From Planctomycetia bacterium (lineage in GTDB: Bacteria > Planctomycetota > Planctomycetia > Pirellulales > PNKZ01), in contig JAIOPP010000008.1 of the NCBI GenBank assembly GCA_021413845.1, positions 62,001-126,000 of the forward strand: a stretch of DNA of 64,000 bases. The letters are read 5' to 3'. Both the position numbers and the translations under genes were made by a program. Below, piece after piece: positions 16,323-24,855 of the stretch (positions are counted from its first letter, which is position 1; each line of letters opens with the position of its first letter). The notes below the pieces were generated by a model. That model was not told where the DNA came from and made no database searches. It was given only the letters and a program-made list of their open reading frames with translations.

Positions 16323-17234
16323 CTACTTCTTCAACATCCCTTTGATCGGCTCGCGCAGATCTTCCGGCAGCTTATCGAGCTCGTTTTCGGAAACTTCCCA
16401 TTTGTCTTTGCCGCGCGAAACCGAAACCTTAGCCGGCTCGTTGCCGTTGCGGAAAATGACGATGTTCGCACCGTCCGGCAAAGCGGCATTGCCGGGCATC
16501 AAAACTCCCGGCCCGAACAACTGCATCCTCAGCGGTTGGTTCTCGCCTTGTTGCACGCGTTTGATCCACTCTTGGATCCGCTCGGCATCCCCGTTGGGTA
16601 GCTGATTGCGCATCGCTTCCAGTTGCGCTTGAAGTTGTCGAGCGTAGGCTTGGTGCTGTTGCGGATCGAGCGCGGTGCCCGTTTGAGGAAGGCCTGGTTG
16701 AGGCAGGCCGGCACGAATGGATAAATCTCCCTCCGGGCGCTTCGCAGGCACGACCGTCACCGCTTGCGTTTTCGCAACGCGGACGATCTCGAGCTTCAGC
16801 CCGGCGCCGTTGCCGTCTCCGGCTTGATCGACGGCCAGCATCAGAGTTGCGAGATCCACGGCCGGTTTGCCCTCGATCGTCGCAAGGACGTCGTGGACTT
16901 TCAGGCCGGCTTTGTCGGCCGGGCTTTCGGGCATCACGCGCACCACGACCAGCCCGACGCCGTCGGCCAACCCGAGCTGCGCACGGAGCGTAGGATCGGC
17001 AGGCACGCACATCGCACCGATCCAAAACGGGCTCACCCCGCGCCGGTCGCCGGCGCGCAACGGCAGCACCCGTTGCAAGTCGCGCGGCGAATCCGAACGC
17101 GGTTCCTCACTCACCCTCTCCGACGGCTTCTCTTCCGACTTAGTTGCCTCGGGCTTGTTCGTGATGTCGTCGGCAGACGCCGTGCCGCTGGAGAGGAGCG
17201 CACAGCTGAAGATGCCGACCCAGAGCCGCTTCAT
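16323..17234 (-). CDS. Exported PDZ-domain protein
   Basis: A 303-residue protein with a cleavable signal peptide (MKRLWVGIFSCALLSSGTASA). A charged linker leads into one PDZ domain (LRAQLGLADGVGLVVVRVMPESPADKAGLKVHDVLATIEGKPA). The second half is helical with Gln-rich and charged segments. There is no protease domain, so it is a binding or scaffold protein rather than a DegP-type enzyme. I used the ATG at the signal peptide, since the longer frame overlaps the anti-sigma gene. It is the last gene of a sigma/anti-sigma/PDZ operon, 28 bp after the anti-sigma stop. Confidence 0.88.
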   Translation of the reverse strand: MKRLWVGIFSCALLSSGTASADDITNKPEATKSEEKPSERVSEEPRSDSPRDLQRVLPLRAGDRRGVSPFWIGAMCVPADPTLRAQLGLADGVGLVVVRVMPESPADKAGLKVHDVLATIEGKPAVDLATLMLAVDQAGDGNGAGLKLEIVRVAKTQAVTVVPAKRPEGDLSIRAGLPQPGLPQTGTALDPQQHQAYARQLQAQLEAMRNQLPNGDAERIQEWIKRVQQGENQPLRMQLFGPGVLMPGNAALPDGANIVIFRNGNEPAKVSVSRGKDKWEVSENELDKLPEDLREPIKGMLKK

Positions 17235-17262
17235 ACCCGAATCTCCGCTATGGGAAGGCTTA

Positions 17263-17979
17263 CTATTGAAAAGCTTGGTTGCCGAGCGGCCGAATCTCGA
17301 CTTGCTCGACGGGCACGACCACGCGGCGACCATCGCCGAGCGTGATCGGCATCAAGCGCCGTTCCCGCACCACGCGATTGCCGTTTTGCTCCAATGTCTT
17401 GACCATCTCGGGCGTCAACTGTTGCCCGATTTGCCCGAAGAGCGCTTCGTTCATTTTGTCCGGCTCGATCAACGGCACGTCGACCACGCGCTGCTCCCCG
17501 CCGGGACCGGGAGCGACGACCAGCCGCACGTTCTCCGAACCACGCCCGGAGTTCGCATAAGCCGGCGCACCGGCAGGCAACTGCGGATCGCTCTGCCGGG
17601 CGACGGGCACGTACGTTTCCTTATTCCACCGACCGTTCCACTGCGGATAGATGACCGCGATCAACACCCCTGCGGCCAGCACGCTGGGAACCCACACGGA
17701 GAGACCGTTCCAAGTCTTGCGGGCCAAGCTTGCGGGCTGGATCCTCGAATCGCTCGTCGTCGAGCTTTTCGGCGTCGCAGGGGCCGGCTCGGTAACGACC
17801 GCGCGGGCTTCGAGCTTCCAGGCTTGCGCTTCGAGAAACGCCAACGCACACCGACGCCAACCGTCGGGCGAGTGCTCGAGCCGTAAGAGGATCGCGCGCC
17901 GTTCCCCTTCGTTCAGTTCGCCGTCGACCAAGCGGTCGAGCGTGCGTTGATCTTCGGGCGTTAAGAGGTCTTCGTTCAT
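17263..17979 (-). CDS. Putative anti-sigma factor, single-pass membrane protein
   Basis: A 238-residue protein. The N-terminal cytoplasmic domain (EDQRTLDRLVDGELNEGERRAILLRLE) matches the start of RsiW/RseA-like anti-sigma domains, but the zinc-binding His-x3-Cys-x2-Cys motif is not visible. One membrane helix lies at about residues 92-112 (VWVPSVLAAGVLIAVIYP), and the C-terminal domain is predicted periplasmic. It starts 60 bp downstream of the ECF sigma gene on the same strand, the usual order for a sigma factor and its regulator. The function follows mainly from this context. Confidence 0.8.
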   Translation of the reverse strand: MNEDLLTPEDQRTLDRLVDGELNEGERRAILLRLEHSPDGWRRCALAFLEAQAWKLEARAVVTEPAPATPKSSTTSDSRIQPASLARKTWNGLSVWVPSVLAAGVLIAVIYPQWNGRWNKETYVPVARQSDPQLPAGAPAYANSGRGSENVRLVVAPGPGGEQRVVDVPLIEPDKMNEALFGQIGQQLTPEMVKTLEQNGNRVVRERRLMPITLGDGRRVVVPVEQVEIRPLGNQAFQ

Positions 17980-18039
17980 AGCCTAACCCTTGCTTCGAAA
18001 CGGCATCGTAACTCTCGACCCATCGTTCTCGATTCGCAT

Positions 18040-18585
18040 CTAACTCTCGACCACCTGGAGCTCGGCGAGCGCGGCACGCATCTTCGCTCGAGCTCTGTGC
18101 AATCGTGTCTCCACCGCGCTATGGCTGATTCCGAGTCGCGCGGCGATTTGATGGTATCCCCAATCTTCGACGTACTTCAGCAACAAGATTTCCGCATCGC
18201 GCGGCGGCAATTGCTTCAGCGCGACGCGGATCAATTGCCGCCGCTCGTCTCCCAATAACCAGTCGAGCGGATCTTCGCAGCGTGCTTGATCTTCGCTCGG
18301 TCGGATGCGCTCGGCATAGCGCTCGACGAGCTTCCGCTTCCGGCCCATCTTGCGACGATAAAGCAGCGACTGCGTGACCGCCAAGCGATAGAGCCAAGGC
18401 CCGGTCTTCGCCGCGTCTTGGATCGGCGCTTTCTGACGCACGGCCGCGAGCGACACTTCTTGCAGCACTTCTTCCACTCCTTGGCGTTCACCAAGCCGCG
18501 CCATGACGACGCAGCGTAGCCAACGGTCGTGCCGGGAGAGCTCGGCCGACCAATCAATCGCCGGTTGTGGAGTGGGGAGTGCCAT
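18040..18585 (-). CDS. ECF-type RNA polymerase sigma factor
   Basis: A 181-residue sigma70-family factor. Region 2 is visible as VEEVLQEVSLAAVRQ...GPWLYRLAVTQSLLYRR, and region 4 as LKQLPPRDAEILLLKYVEDWGYHQIAARLGISHSAVETRLHRARAKMR, whose helix-turn-helix recognises the -35 element. It should direct transcription of an envelope or stress regulon and is probably held by the membrane protein encoded next. The first three genes leftwards (sigma, anti-sigma, PDZ) form one unit. No confident autoregulated promoter was identified upstream. Confidence 0.95.
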   Translation of the reverse strand: MALPTPQPAIDWSAELSRHDRWLRCVVMARLGERQGVEEVLQEVSLAAVRQKAPIQDAAKTGPWLYRLAVTQSLLYRRKMGRKRKLVERYAERIRPSEDQARCEDPLDWLLGDERRQLIRVALKQLPPRDAEILLLKYVEDWGYHQIAARLGISHSAVETRLHRARAKMRAALAELQVVES

Positions 18586-18874
18586 CGAAGAAGTTTTCCC
18601 GTCGTCGTCCGTCGGAGGGATAGTTACCGCTGCGGCGCAGAATCTTGCCTAAACAATTTCGGCAACGCATAAACCATTGCTACGGCGAAAGTTAGCATAA
18701 GAAGTGGGGCGGCGAGCCGGCGCCGATTTTAGCTTATACGCAGCCGGCTGTCGCATAGTTCCGCACGGCTACGAATTGTCTCGGGCGAACGATTACAATT
18801 TCCAGCCGAGAGCACCGCCGCATGTGCGGCGGGCTAGGGAATGAAGAGCGTACGCCTTAAGGAATCTCGCTGCC

Positions 18875-19438
18875 ATGTCTGCTGCTCGCTATTGGCTTTT
18901 GAAGAGCGAACCGGATTGTTTTTCGATTCAGCATCTCGCCGCCGCGAAAAACCAAACGACCTATTGGAGCGGCGTGCGCAACTATCAAGCGCGGAACTTC
19001 ATGCGCGACGACATGCGCCCCGGCGACCAGGTGCTCTTCTACCACTCCAGCGCCGATCCGCCGGCCGTGGCGGGTACGGCGACGATCGTGAAGCCCGGCT
19101 ATCCCGACCACACGGCGCAAGACTCGGCCGACGATCATTACGACCCGAAGCACACGGCGCTCAACCCGATCTGGTACATGGTCGACATCAAGCTCGACGA
19201 GATCTTTCCGCGCGTGCTGCCGCTCGAAGAGCTGCGCGGCGTGGCGGCGCTTGCGCAAATGGAACTTCTCAAGCGCGGCTCGCGCCTTTCGGTGCAACCG
19301 GTAAGTAAAGCGGAGTACGACGCGATCGTGCAACTCGCGCATCGGAAAGGTCCCGCCACGGATGTAAAGAAGCCGTCGGTCGCTGCCGCCAAGACGACGA
19401 CGAAGCCCGTGAAGAAGCCTGCCGGTCGCAAAGGATGA
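18875..19438 (+). CDS. EVE-domain protein
   Basis: A 187-residue protein. The EVE domain (PUA-like fold, residues 4-160) begins RYWLLKSEPDCFSIQHL and includes WSGVRNYQARNFMRDDM and GDQVLFYHSS, as in thymocyte nuclear protein 1 and bacterial homologues. The family is thought to read modified bases in nucleic acids. The tail is Lys/Ala/Pro-rich, typical of a nucleic-acid-binding extension. Its last four bases overlap the bioF start (ATGA), so the two are translationally coupled, an unexplained pairing. Confidence 0.95.
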   Translation: MSAARYWLLKSEPDCFSIQHLAAAKNQTTYWSGVRNYQARNFMRDDMRPGDQVLFYHSSADPPAVAGTATIVKPGYPDHTAQDSADDHYDPKHTALNPIWYMVDIKLDEIFPRVLPLEELRGVAALAQMELLKRGSRLSVQPVSKAEYDAIVQLAHRKGPATDVKKPSVAAAKTTTKPVKKPAGRKG

Positions 19439-20601
19439 GCCCGCCCGATCGCCTCGCTTGGATCGACGAAGAATTGCGCGGGCTCGCGGCTGCGGACCTT
19501 GATCGGCATCTCCGCACGCATGCAGGTCCGCAGGGGGCTGAGTTACGCATAGCCGACTGTAAGTTCATCAACTTCGGCTCGAACGACTACCTCGCCCTCG
19601 CAGCCGATCCACGTCTCGCCGCCGCTGCCGCTACGGCGGCCGAGCGCGAAGGGTGGGGGAGTGGTGCGAGTCCGCTCGTCGTCGGGCATGCGGCATCGCA
19701 CGCGTGCTTGGAGCAGCTGCTCGCCGAGTTCGAAGAAACCGAAGCAGCGCTCTTGTTTACGACCGGCTACGGGGCGAACGTCGGTACGATCACCGCTTTG
19801 GTCGGTCGAGGCGATGTCGTCTTCAGCGACGCGCTGAACCACGCGAGCATCGTCGATGGTTGTCGATTGTCGAAAGCCGAAGTTCGCGTCTATCCGCACG
19901 GAGATGCTGCGGCGCTCGAAGCGATGTGCGCCGACGCCGCGAAGTTTCGGCGCAGGTTGATCGTCACGGACGGCTTGTTCAGCATGGACGGCGATTTCGC
20001 CCCGCTCGGAGCACTCGCCGAAATCGCCGACCGGTACGACTGCATGCTCGCCGTCGATGAAGCGCATGCGACCGGTGTTTTCGGGGCGGCAGGTCGAGGC
20101 TCTTGCGAGGCGTTCGGCATCGAAGATCGAGTCGACGTGCGAATCGGCACGCTGAGCAAAGCGCTCGGCAGCATCGGCGGCTTCGTCGTCGGTCGGCGTT
20201 CGCTCATCGAGTGGCTCGTCAATCGAGCTCGGCCGTATGTATTCTCGACCGCGCTCCCTAGCGCCGCCGCAGCGGCTTCCGCGGCGGCAGTGGAGATCGT
20301 GTGCAAGGAGCCCGAGCGGCGCCGCGAATTGCTGGAGCGAGCCGAGGGCTTACGGCGCGCGCTCGCCGCCGCTGGTTGGGATATCGGACCATCGGCAAGT
20401 CAGATCGTTCCGCTCATGACCGGCTCCGCGGAACGGACGCTGCATCTCGCCGCGGCGCTTCGCGAGGCGGGCTTTCTCGTCCCGCCGATTCGGCCACCGT
20501 CGGTCCCTGCCGGAGCGTCGAGGCTGCGGCTGAGCCTGAGCTTCGGGCACACACCGGCGATGATCGACGAACTACTTGCCGCACTCCGGCGCGTGCGCTA
20601 G
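19435..20601 (+). CDS. bioF: 8-amino-7-oxononanoate synthase (BioF) or related alpha-oxoamine synthase
   Basis: A 388-residue PLP-dependent enzyme that condenses pimeloyl-thioester with alanine in biotin synthesis. The PLP lysine is K242 in GTLSKALGSIGGF, the DEAH motif at 208-211 (VDEAHATGVFG), and the glycine-rich segment SNDYLALAADPR at 49-60. It is of normal family length. No other bio gene is in the window, so the alternative of another alpha-oxoamine synthase (KBL-like) cannot be fully excluded. It overlaps the EVE gene by four bases. Confidence 0.9.
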   Translation: MSPPDRLAWIDEELRGLAAADLDRHLRTHAGPQGAELRIADCKFINFGSNDYLALAADPRLAAAAATAAEREGWGSGASPLVVGHAASHACLEQLLAEFEETEAALLFTTGYGANVGTITALVGRGDVVFSDALNHASIVDGCRLSKAEVRVYPHGDAAALEAMCADAAKFRRRLIVTDGLFSMDGDFAPLGALAEIADRYDCMLAVDEAHATGVFGAAGRGSCEAFGIEDRVDVRIGTLSKALGSIGGFVVGRRSLIEWLVNRARPYVFSTALPSAAAAASAAAVEIVCKEPERRRELLERAEGLRRALAAAGWDIGPSASQIVPLMTGSAERTLHLAAALREAGFLVPPIRPPSVPAGASRLRLSLSFGHTPAMIDELLAALRRVR

Positions 20602-20603
20602 CG

Positions 20604-21233
20604 CTAGAGCCCTTTGCGGTAGTGCAATTGCAATTGCTTGGCGATCGAAACATCGTGCGGCGTAATCATCGGTCGCTCGAGGGGCAAGCCGCCGCGCTCG
20701 ATTTGCCGAATCACCGCCTCATGCGGTTTCCAATCCAGCTCGCCGAGTTTGCGAATCGTGCCGAGTTCTTCTCCCGTCACGTCGCGAAACGCTTTAAAGA
20801 TGAGCTCCGAGCAGTAGATCTTCTCGTCGTCGAATTCGTAATGAATATCGTACGGTTTGCCGAGCTGCTTACGTGCCGCTTGGACGACCGCGTCGATTTT
20901 GGGCGAATACTTTTCGTCGAACCGATAGACGGCGAAACGATTACCCCGGCCGTTGTAGATCCAGGGGTCGAGCCTTGTCTCGACGACCACGGGGCCCGTC
21001 GCTTCGATGACGACCCAAGCGCCACCCTTATCGGCCACGATACCGCAATGCGAATACGGCGACTTGCTCGCCCCTTCGATCGCGTCGACCAAAGCGTTGT
21101 GCGGCAACGATTGAAACAGAATATCGCCGACGCGCGGCTCATAGTCGCCGCGCGGGGTTTTCGAGTCGCGCTCGTTGCAACCGCTGAGCGCGAAACAGCA
21201 AAGCGCCGCGAATAGTAGCCGAGTGAACGTCAT
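20604..21233 (-). CDS. YiiX/YebB-like NlpC/P60-superfamily lipoprotein
   Basis: A 209-residue lipoprotein: signal peptide MTFTRLLFAALCCFALSGC with the lipid-acceptor cysteine at residue 19. The papain-like fold of the YiiX group shows as RVGDILFQSLPHNALVDAIEGASKSPYSHCGIVAD (catalytic His, with Cys nearby) and later KPYDIHYEFDDEKIYCSELIFKAF (catalytic Cys). Members are predicted amidases or peptidases acting on cell-wall peptides or lipids. It is convergent with bioF, only two bases from its stop. Confidence 0.9.
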   Translation of the reverse strand: MTFTRLLFAALCCFALSGCNERDSKTPRGDYEPRVGDILFQSLPHNALVDAIEGASKSPYSHCGIVADKGGAWVVIEATGPVVVETRLDPWIYNGRGNRFAVYRFDEKYSPKIDAVVQAARKQLGKPYDIHYEFDDEKIYCSELIFKAFRDVTGEELGTIRKLGELDWKPHEAVIRQIERGGLPLERPMITPHDVSIAKQLQLHYRKGL

Positions 21234-21281
21234 GATCGCACAATCGTACGGGAATGCCGGGATCGTCTATTTCGCGTCGAC

Positions 21282-21977
21282 TTATTTTGCATCGTCGCGC
21301 GCAAACCACATGACGTGTTGCCAAGGCAAGCCGTCGAACTGCTCGACGAGCTTGAAGCCGTTTGGCGGCAGTTCCTTGAGGATCTGTTCCTTGCTCATCT
21401 TGTGTTCCATCTTGATCGGCACTTTCGGATCTTCCATGCGGAACTCGACGAGCACCAGTCTCCCGTCGGGCTTGAGCGCCTTGCGCATGGCCCGCAGCAT
21501 CTGCTCGGGATGCGAGAACTCATGGTAGACGTCGACGCAAATAATCAGATCGCATGAATCGGCCGGCAGCAACGGATCGACGACCGTGCCTAAGATCGGC
21601 TTGACGTTCTTCAACCGCTCCGCCGCGGCCCGCTCGTTGAGCAAGCTGAGCATCTCGGGCTGGATGTCGACCGCGTAGACGAGTCCCTTCGGCCCGATGC
21701 GCTTGGCGACTCGGAGTGTGTAGAAACCGTTGCCGCAGCCCATATCGCAGATAACTTGGTCGGGCTTCAGCTTGAGCTCGCGCATGAGCTTCAAGCAGTC
21801 TTCTTCGCGGTCGCGCGATTCGCGGGTCAGCCAGTCGGCTCCGGCGTAGTGCATCGTCTGCGCGATCTCGCGCCCCTTATATTCATCGAGGGCCGGCGGA
21901 ATCTTTTCGGCGACTTGGGCCTGCGCCGGCAGAGCGGCGAATACGGAAAGTCCGATGACAAGCAGCGAGCGAAACAT
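21282..21977 (-). CDS. Exported class I SAM-dependent methyltransferase
   Basis: A 231-residue protein starting MFRSLLVIGLSVFAALPAQAQ, a clear signal peptide, which is unusual for a methyltransferase. The SAM-binding motif I is VICDMGCGNGFYTLRVAKRIG and the acidic motif II is YAVDIQPEML. CDLIICVDVYHEF follows. Exported homologues of this shape are common in planctomycetes; their methyl acceptors are unknown. The open frame extends a further 65 codons upstream, but that part is basic and lacks family similarity. It is transcribed divergently from the S41 protease gene. Confidence 0.88.
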   Translation of the reverse strand: MFRSLLVIGLSVFAALPAQAQVAEKIPPALDEYKGREIAQTMHYAGADWLTRESRDREEDCLKLMRELKLKPDQVICDMGCGNGFYTLRVAKRIGPKGLVYAVDIQPEMLSLLNERAAAERLKNVKPILGTVVDPLLPADSCDLIICVDVYHEFSHPEQMLRAMRKALKPDGRLVLVEFRMEDPKVPIKMEHKMSKEQILKELPPNGFKLVEQFDGLPWQHVMWFARDDAK

Positions 21978-22158
21978 CGAAGCCTCATAAAATAAGCGAG
22001 CGAAGCGGCGTTCATGCGTTCGGTTCATCATGCGGGTCTGCGAACGGCGAGGCAAGAGTCTCGGGAGCGAATTGCGTCGCCTTGCCCGGTTTGCTCCCGG
22101 GCGGATACCATGATACGGGTCTCTTCGTTCGGTTCCCGGAATTCGGAACGCTCGTCTT

Positions 22159-23643
22159 ATGCCGCGCCGCAACTTGCATATTCTGTTCCTGATCTTCGTG
22201 GTGTCGTTCGTCTGCTACCACCGGGCCGACAGCGCGCATCGCAGTCGCTACGGTTCGATGTTCGACACGTTCGTTACGGCGCTCGGCGATATCAAAGACC
22301 GTTATCTGTATGAAGTCGACGAGCGCAAGCTCTTCGAGGGAGCGATGGACGGGCTGGTCGAAAAGCTCGGCGATCCGTATTCCGGCTACCATGGAGAGTC
22401 GGAAACGAAGGAGTTTCGGGAACAACTCGGGCAAGAATTCGGCGGCATCGGCGTCGAGATTACCTTGGATCGAGAAACGAAGATCCTGTCGGTGTTGAGT
22501 CCGCTCGTCGGTTCGCCGGCATACGAAAACGGCATGATGGCCGGCGATAAGATCCTGAAGATCGGCGACAAGGAAACAAAAGGCTTCACCACCCACGACG
22601 CGATGCGGCTGTTGCGCGGCAAGCCGGGAGAGATCGTGAAGCTCACGATCTTGCATCAAGGAGAAACCGAACCGAAAGAGATCGAGATTCGTCGCGCGAT
22701 CATCAACGTCGACAGCGTACTCGGCGATCGACGTTCGCCCGACGGCAAATGGGACTACACGCTCGCAGCCGATCCGACGATCGGTTACATCCGGATCGCG
22801 CACTTTGGCGAAAAGACGATCGAGGAACTACGCAAAGCGCTCGAGCAATGCCGCGACAAACACGTGCGCGGGCTCGTGCTCGACATGCGCAACAATCCAG
22901 GCGGTTTACTGACGGCAGCGAATGAAGTCTGCGATCAGTTTATCAAGCAAGGGGTGATCGTAACGATCCGCGAGCGCGGAGGCCGGGAACGAGAGCGTTA
23001 TGAAGCGACCGGCGCGGCTCCCTATCCGGATCTGCCGTTGGCCGTGCTCGTCAACGGCGACAGCGCGAGCGCCAGCGAAATCGTCGCGGCGTGTTTGCAA
23101 GACAACCAGCGGGCCATCGTCGTCGGCACGCGAACGTTCGGCAAAGGGACGGTGCAAACTCCCATCGAGCTCGAAGGGGGCAAGAGCCTGTTGCGACTCA
23201 CCATCGCCAGCTATTGGCGGCCGAGCGAAAAGAATATCCATCGCCGACCCGACGCCAAGGAAGACGAGGAGTGGGGCGTACAACCTTCGCCGGGCTATGA
23301 AGTGAAGCTCGATGAGAAAACGGAGTTGACGATGATGCAACGCCGCCGCGATCGCGACATCGTCCATCGGCCAGGCGAAAAGCCGCCGCTGACGAAACCG
23401 AGCGCCACGCCGAGCGCGACTCCGAATGCCACACCTCTCGCCGTGCCGAGCGCTACGGCATCGCCGCCGCTGCCGTCCGGGGCACCTTCCGCGACTCCGT
23501 CGGCCGCGAAACCGGTTGATGGAAAGCCAGCCGATGCAAAACCGGCGGTTGAGCCCGCGATCGATGCCATTAACGCCGATCCGCAGTTGCAGAAGGCGGT
23601 CGATGCGCTACGGGAACAGATCGCGAAACCGCAAGCGGGGTAA
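22159..23643 (+). CDS. S41-family carboxy-terminal processing protease (CtpA-like)
   Basis: A 494-residue periplasmic serine protease. It has an N-terminal hydrophobic signal or anchor (residues 7-20), a PDZ domain (about 95-180, GGIGVEITLDRET) and an S41 catalytic domain with VLDMRNNPGGLL. The nucleophile motif is GDSASASE (300-307) and the general-base lysine is K329 in FGKGTVQ. After the catalytic domain come about 60 residues of Ala/Thr/Pro/Ser repeats (SATPSATPNATP-like) and a short helical tail, an extension beyond typical CtpA. The likely role is tail-specific trimming of envelope proteins. Confidence 0.95.
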   Translation: MPRRNLHILFLIFVVSFVCYHRADSAHRSRYGSMFDTFVTALGDIKDRYLYEVDERKLFEGAMDGLVEKLGDPYSGYHGESETKEFREQLGQEFGGIGVEITLDRETKILSVLSPLVGSPAYENGMMAGDKILKIGDKETKGFTTHDAMRLLRGKPGEIVKLTILHQGETEPKEIEIRRAIINVDSVLGDRRSPDGKWDYTLAADPTIGYIRIAHFGEKTIEELRKALEQCRDKHVRGLVLDMRNNPGGLLTAANEVCDQFIKQGVIVTIRERGGRERERYEATGAAPYPDLPLAVLVNGDSASASEIVAACLQDNQRAIVVGTRTFGKGTVQTPIELEGGKSLLRLTIASYWRPSEKNIHRRPDAKEDEEWGVQPSPGYEVKLDEKTELTMMQRRRDRDIVHRPGEKPPLTKPSATPSATPNATPLAVPSATASPPLPSGAPSATPSAAKPVDGKPADAKPAVEPAIDAINADPQLQKAVDALREQIAKPQAG

Positions 23644-23679
23644 CGGCTGCGATGGTGGGGCCGGTGTCGTCGTGTTTGA

Positions 23680-23708
23680 CTGACCCCCGACCTCCGACCC
23701 CTGGCCCC
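23680..23708. repeat. Heptamer array, inverted GGGTCGG type, four units
   Basis: Four 7-bp units (CTGACCC, CCGACCT, CCGACCC, CTGGCCC) lie between the convergent S41 protease and zinc dehydrogenase genes. Read on the minus strand they match the GGGTCGG family at 3032-3066. Confidence 0.92.
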
Positions 23709-23713
23709 TTCCT

Positions 23714-24736
23714 CTATTCTCCCACTTCCACGACCGCTTTGATGACGCCGGTTTCCGGTTTCACGTACGATGGGAAGACATCGATTAAGTCTTCGAACTT
23801 CGCTCGGTGCGTGATCCAAGGTCCGGTGTCGATCTTACCGGCCTCGATCAACTGGATAATGTTCGAGAAGTCGGGCGAGAGTGCGTTGCGGCTGCAAAGC
23901 AGAGTCCCTTCCGGTCGATGAAAAAGCGGATGCCGGAACTTCACCTCTTCGGTGGTGATGCCGACGAAGACGAGCCGGCCGCCGTGGCAAATGAGCGTGA
24001 ACGCATTCGACATCGAGGCTACGCTGCCCGAGGCGTCGATGACGACGTCGGGCAGATGGCCGTCGGTCAGTTCGCGCAGTTCTTTCTCCAGGTTTTCGCT
24101 CGGCTTCAGCGTGTGTTCGATCCCCATCGTGCGTCGGCAGAATTCGAGTCGGCCGTCGTTCACGTCGAGCACGATCGTCTTCGCGCCGGTGAGCTTCACG
24201 AACTCGAGCGTCGCTAAGCCGATCGGCCCGGCACCGATGATGAGGCACGATTCGTCGGCCTTCAGCGCCGACCGTTCGACGGCGTGGTAGCCGATCGCCA
24301 ACGTCTCGACGAGCGCGAGTTGCTCGAAGGCCAGCTTCTTCGAGATGTGCAACTTGCGGGCAGGGACGAGAAAATAAGGCCGCAATCCGCCGTCGCAATG
24401 GACCCCGAGCGTTTGATGCTTCTCGCAGCAGTTGTTGCGACCGCGCAAGCAGGCGTAGCATTTGCGGCAATTGATATACGGCTCGACCGCGCACCGATCG
24501 CCGGGCCTCACGTTCGTCACGTCGCTGCCGACCTCGACGACTTCCACGCCGAGCTCATGGCCGGGAATGCGCGGATAGCTGAAGAACGGCATCTTACCGA
24601 GATAGCCGCTCAGATCGGTTCCGCAAATGCCGACGTTGTGTACCCGCACGAGCGCTTCGTCGGCGGCGGGCTTCGCAGGCTCGGCGATCTCGATGCGCTG
24701 CCAATGTTTCGGTTCGGCGAGTTGGAGAGCTTTCAT
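23714..24736 (-). CDS. Zinc-dependent medium-chain alcohol dehydrogenase
   Basis: A 340-residue NAD(P)-dependent oxidoreductase of the threonine/sorbitol dehydrogenase type. The catalytic zinc ligand C38 is in GICGTD, with H60-E61 in GHE. The structural-zinc cysteines cluster at 90-104 (CRKCYACLRGRNNCC). The Rossmann GAGPIGLAT starts at 168. It is most like sugar-alcohol or threonine dehydrogenases; the substrate cannot be fixed. The ATG at MKALQLAEPKHW is chosen; the upstream frame runs through a repeat leader and is not coding. Confidence 0.92.
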   Translation of the reverse strand: MKALQLAEPKHWQRIEIAEPAKPAADEALVRVHNVGICGTDLSGYLGKMPFFSYPRIPGHELGVEVVEVGSDVTNVRPGDRCAVEPYINCRKCYACLRGRNNCCEKHQTLGVHCDGGLRPYFLVPARKLHISKKLAFEQLALVETLAIGYHAVERSALKADESCLIIGAGPIGLATLEFVKLTGAKTIVLDVNDGRLEFCRRTMGIEHTLKPSENLEKELRELTDGHLPDVVIDASGSVASMSNAFTLICHGGRLVFVGITTEEVKFRHPLFHRPEGTLLCSRNALSPDFSNIIQLIEAGKIDTGPWITHRAKFEDLIDVFPSYVKPETGVIKAVVEVGE

Positions 24737-24747
24737 GGGCGTGCGTA

Positions 24748-24783
24748 GAAAAGGGAGAAGTCGGAAACTAGAAACCAGAAAAG
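24748..24783. repeat. Heptamer array (TTCTGGT/TTCTAGT type on the minus strand)
   Basis: Read leftwards, the leader of the zinc dehydrogenase gene contains 7-bp units TTCTGGT, TTCTAGT, TTCCGAC and TTCTCCC. It is part of one arm of a long inverted repeat (24757-24827 with 26002-26071). Confidence 0.88.
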
Positions 24784-24827
24784 GAACGTAGTCGCTATCG
24801 AGACCGTGGCCACGCTTGCGATTTCGC
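24757..24827. repeat. Left arm of a ~70-nt inverted repeat around the aldo/keto reductase gene
   Basis: The 50 bases at 24757-24806 match the reverse complement of 26022-26071 at 47 positions. After a 5-6 nt variable gap a further 15 bases (24813-24827) match 26002-26016 exactly. The arm ends 21 bp before the dehydrogenase start codon and about 29 bp from the reductase stop. Confidence 0.93.
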
Positions 24828-24855
24828 GGGCCAGCCGCTGCGGAGCGCAAAGCCG

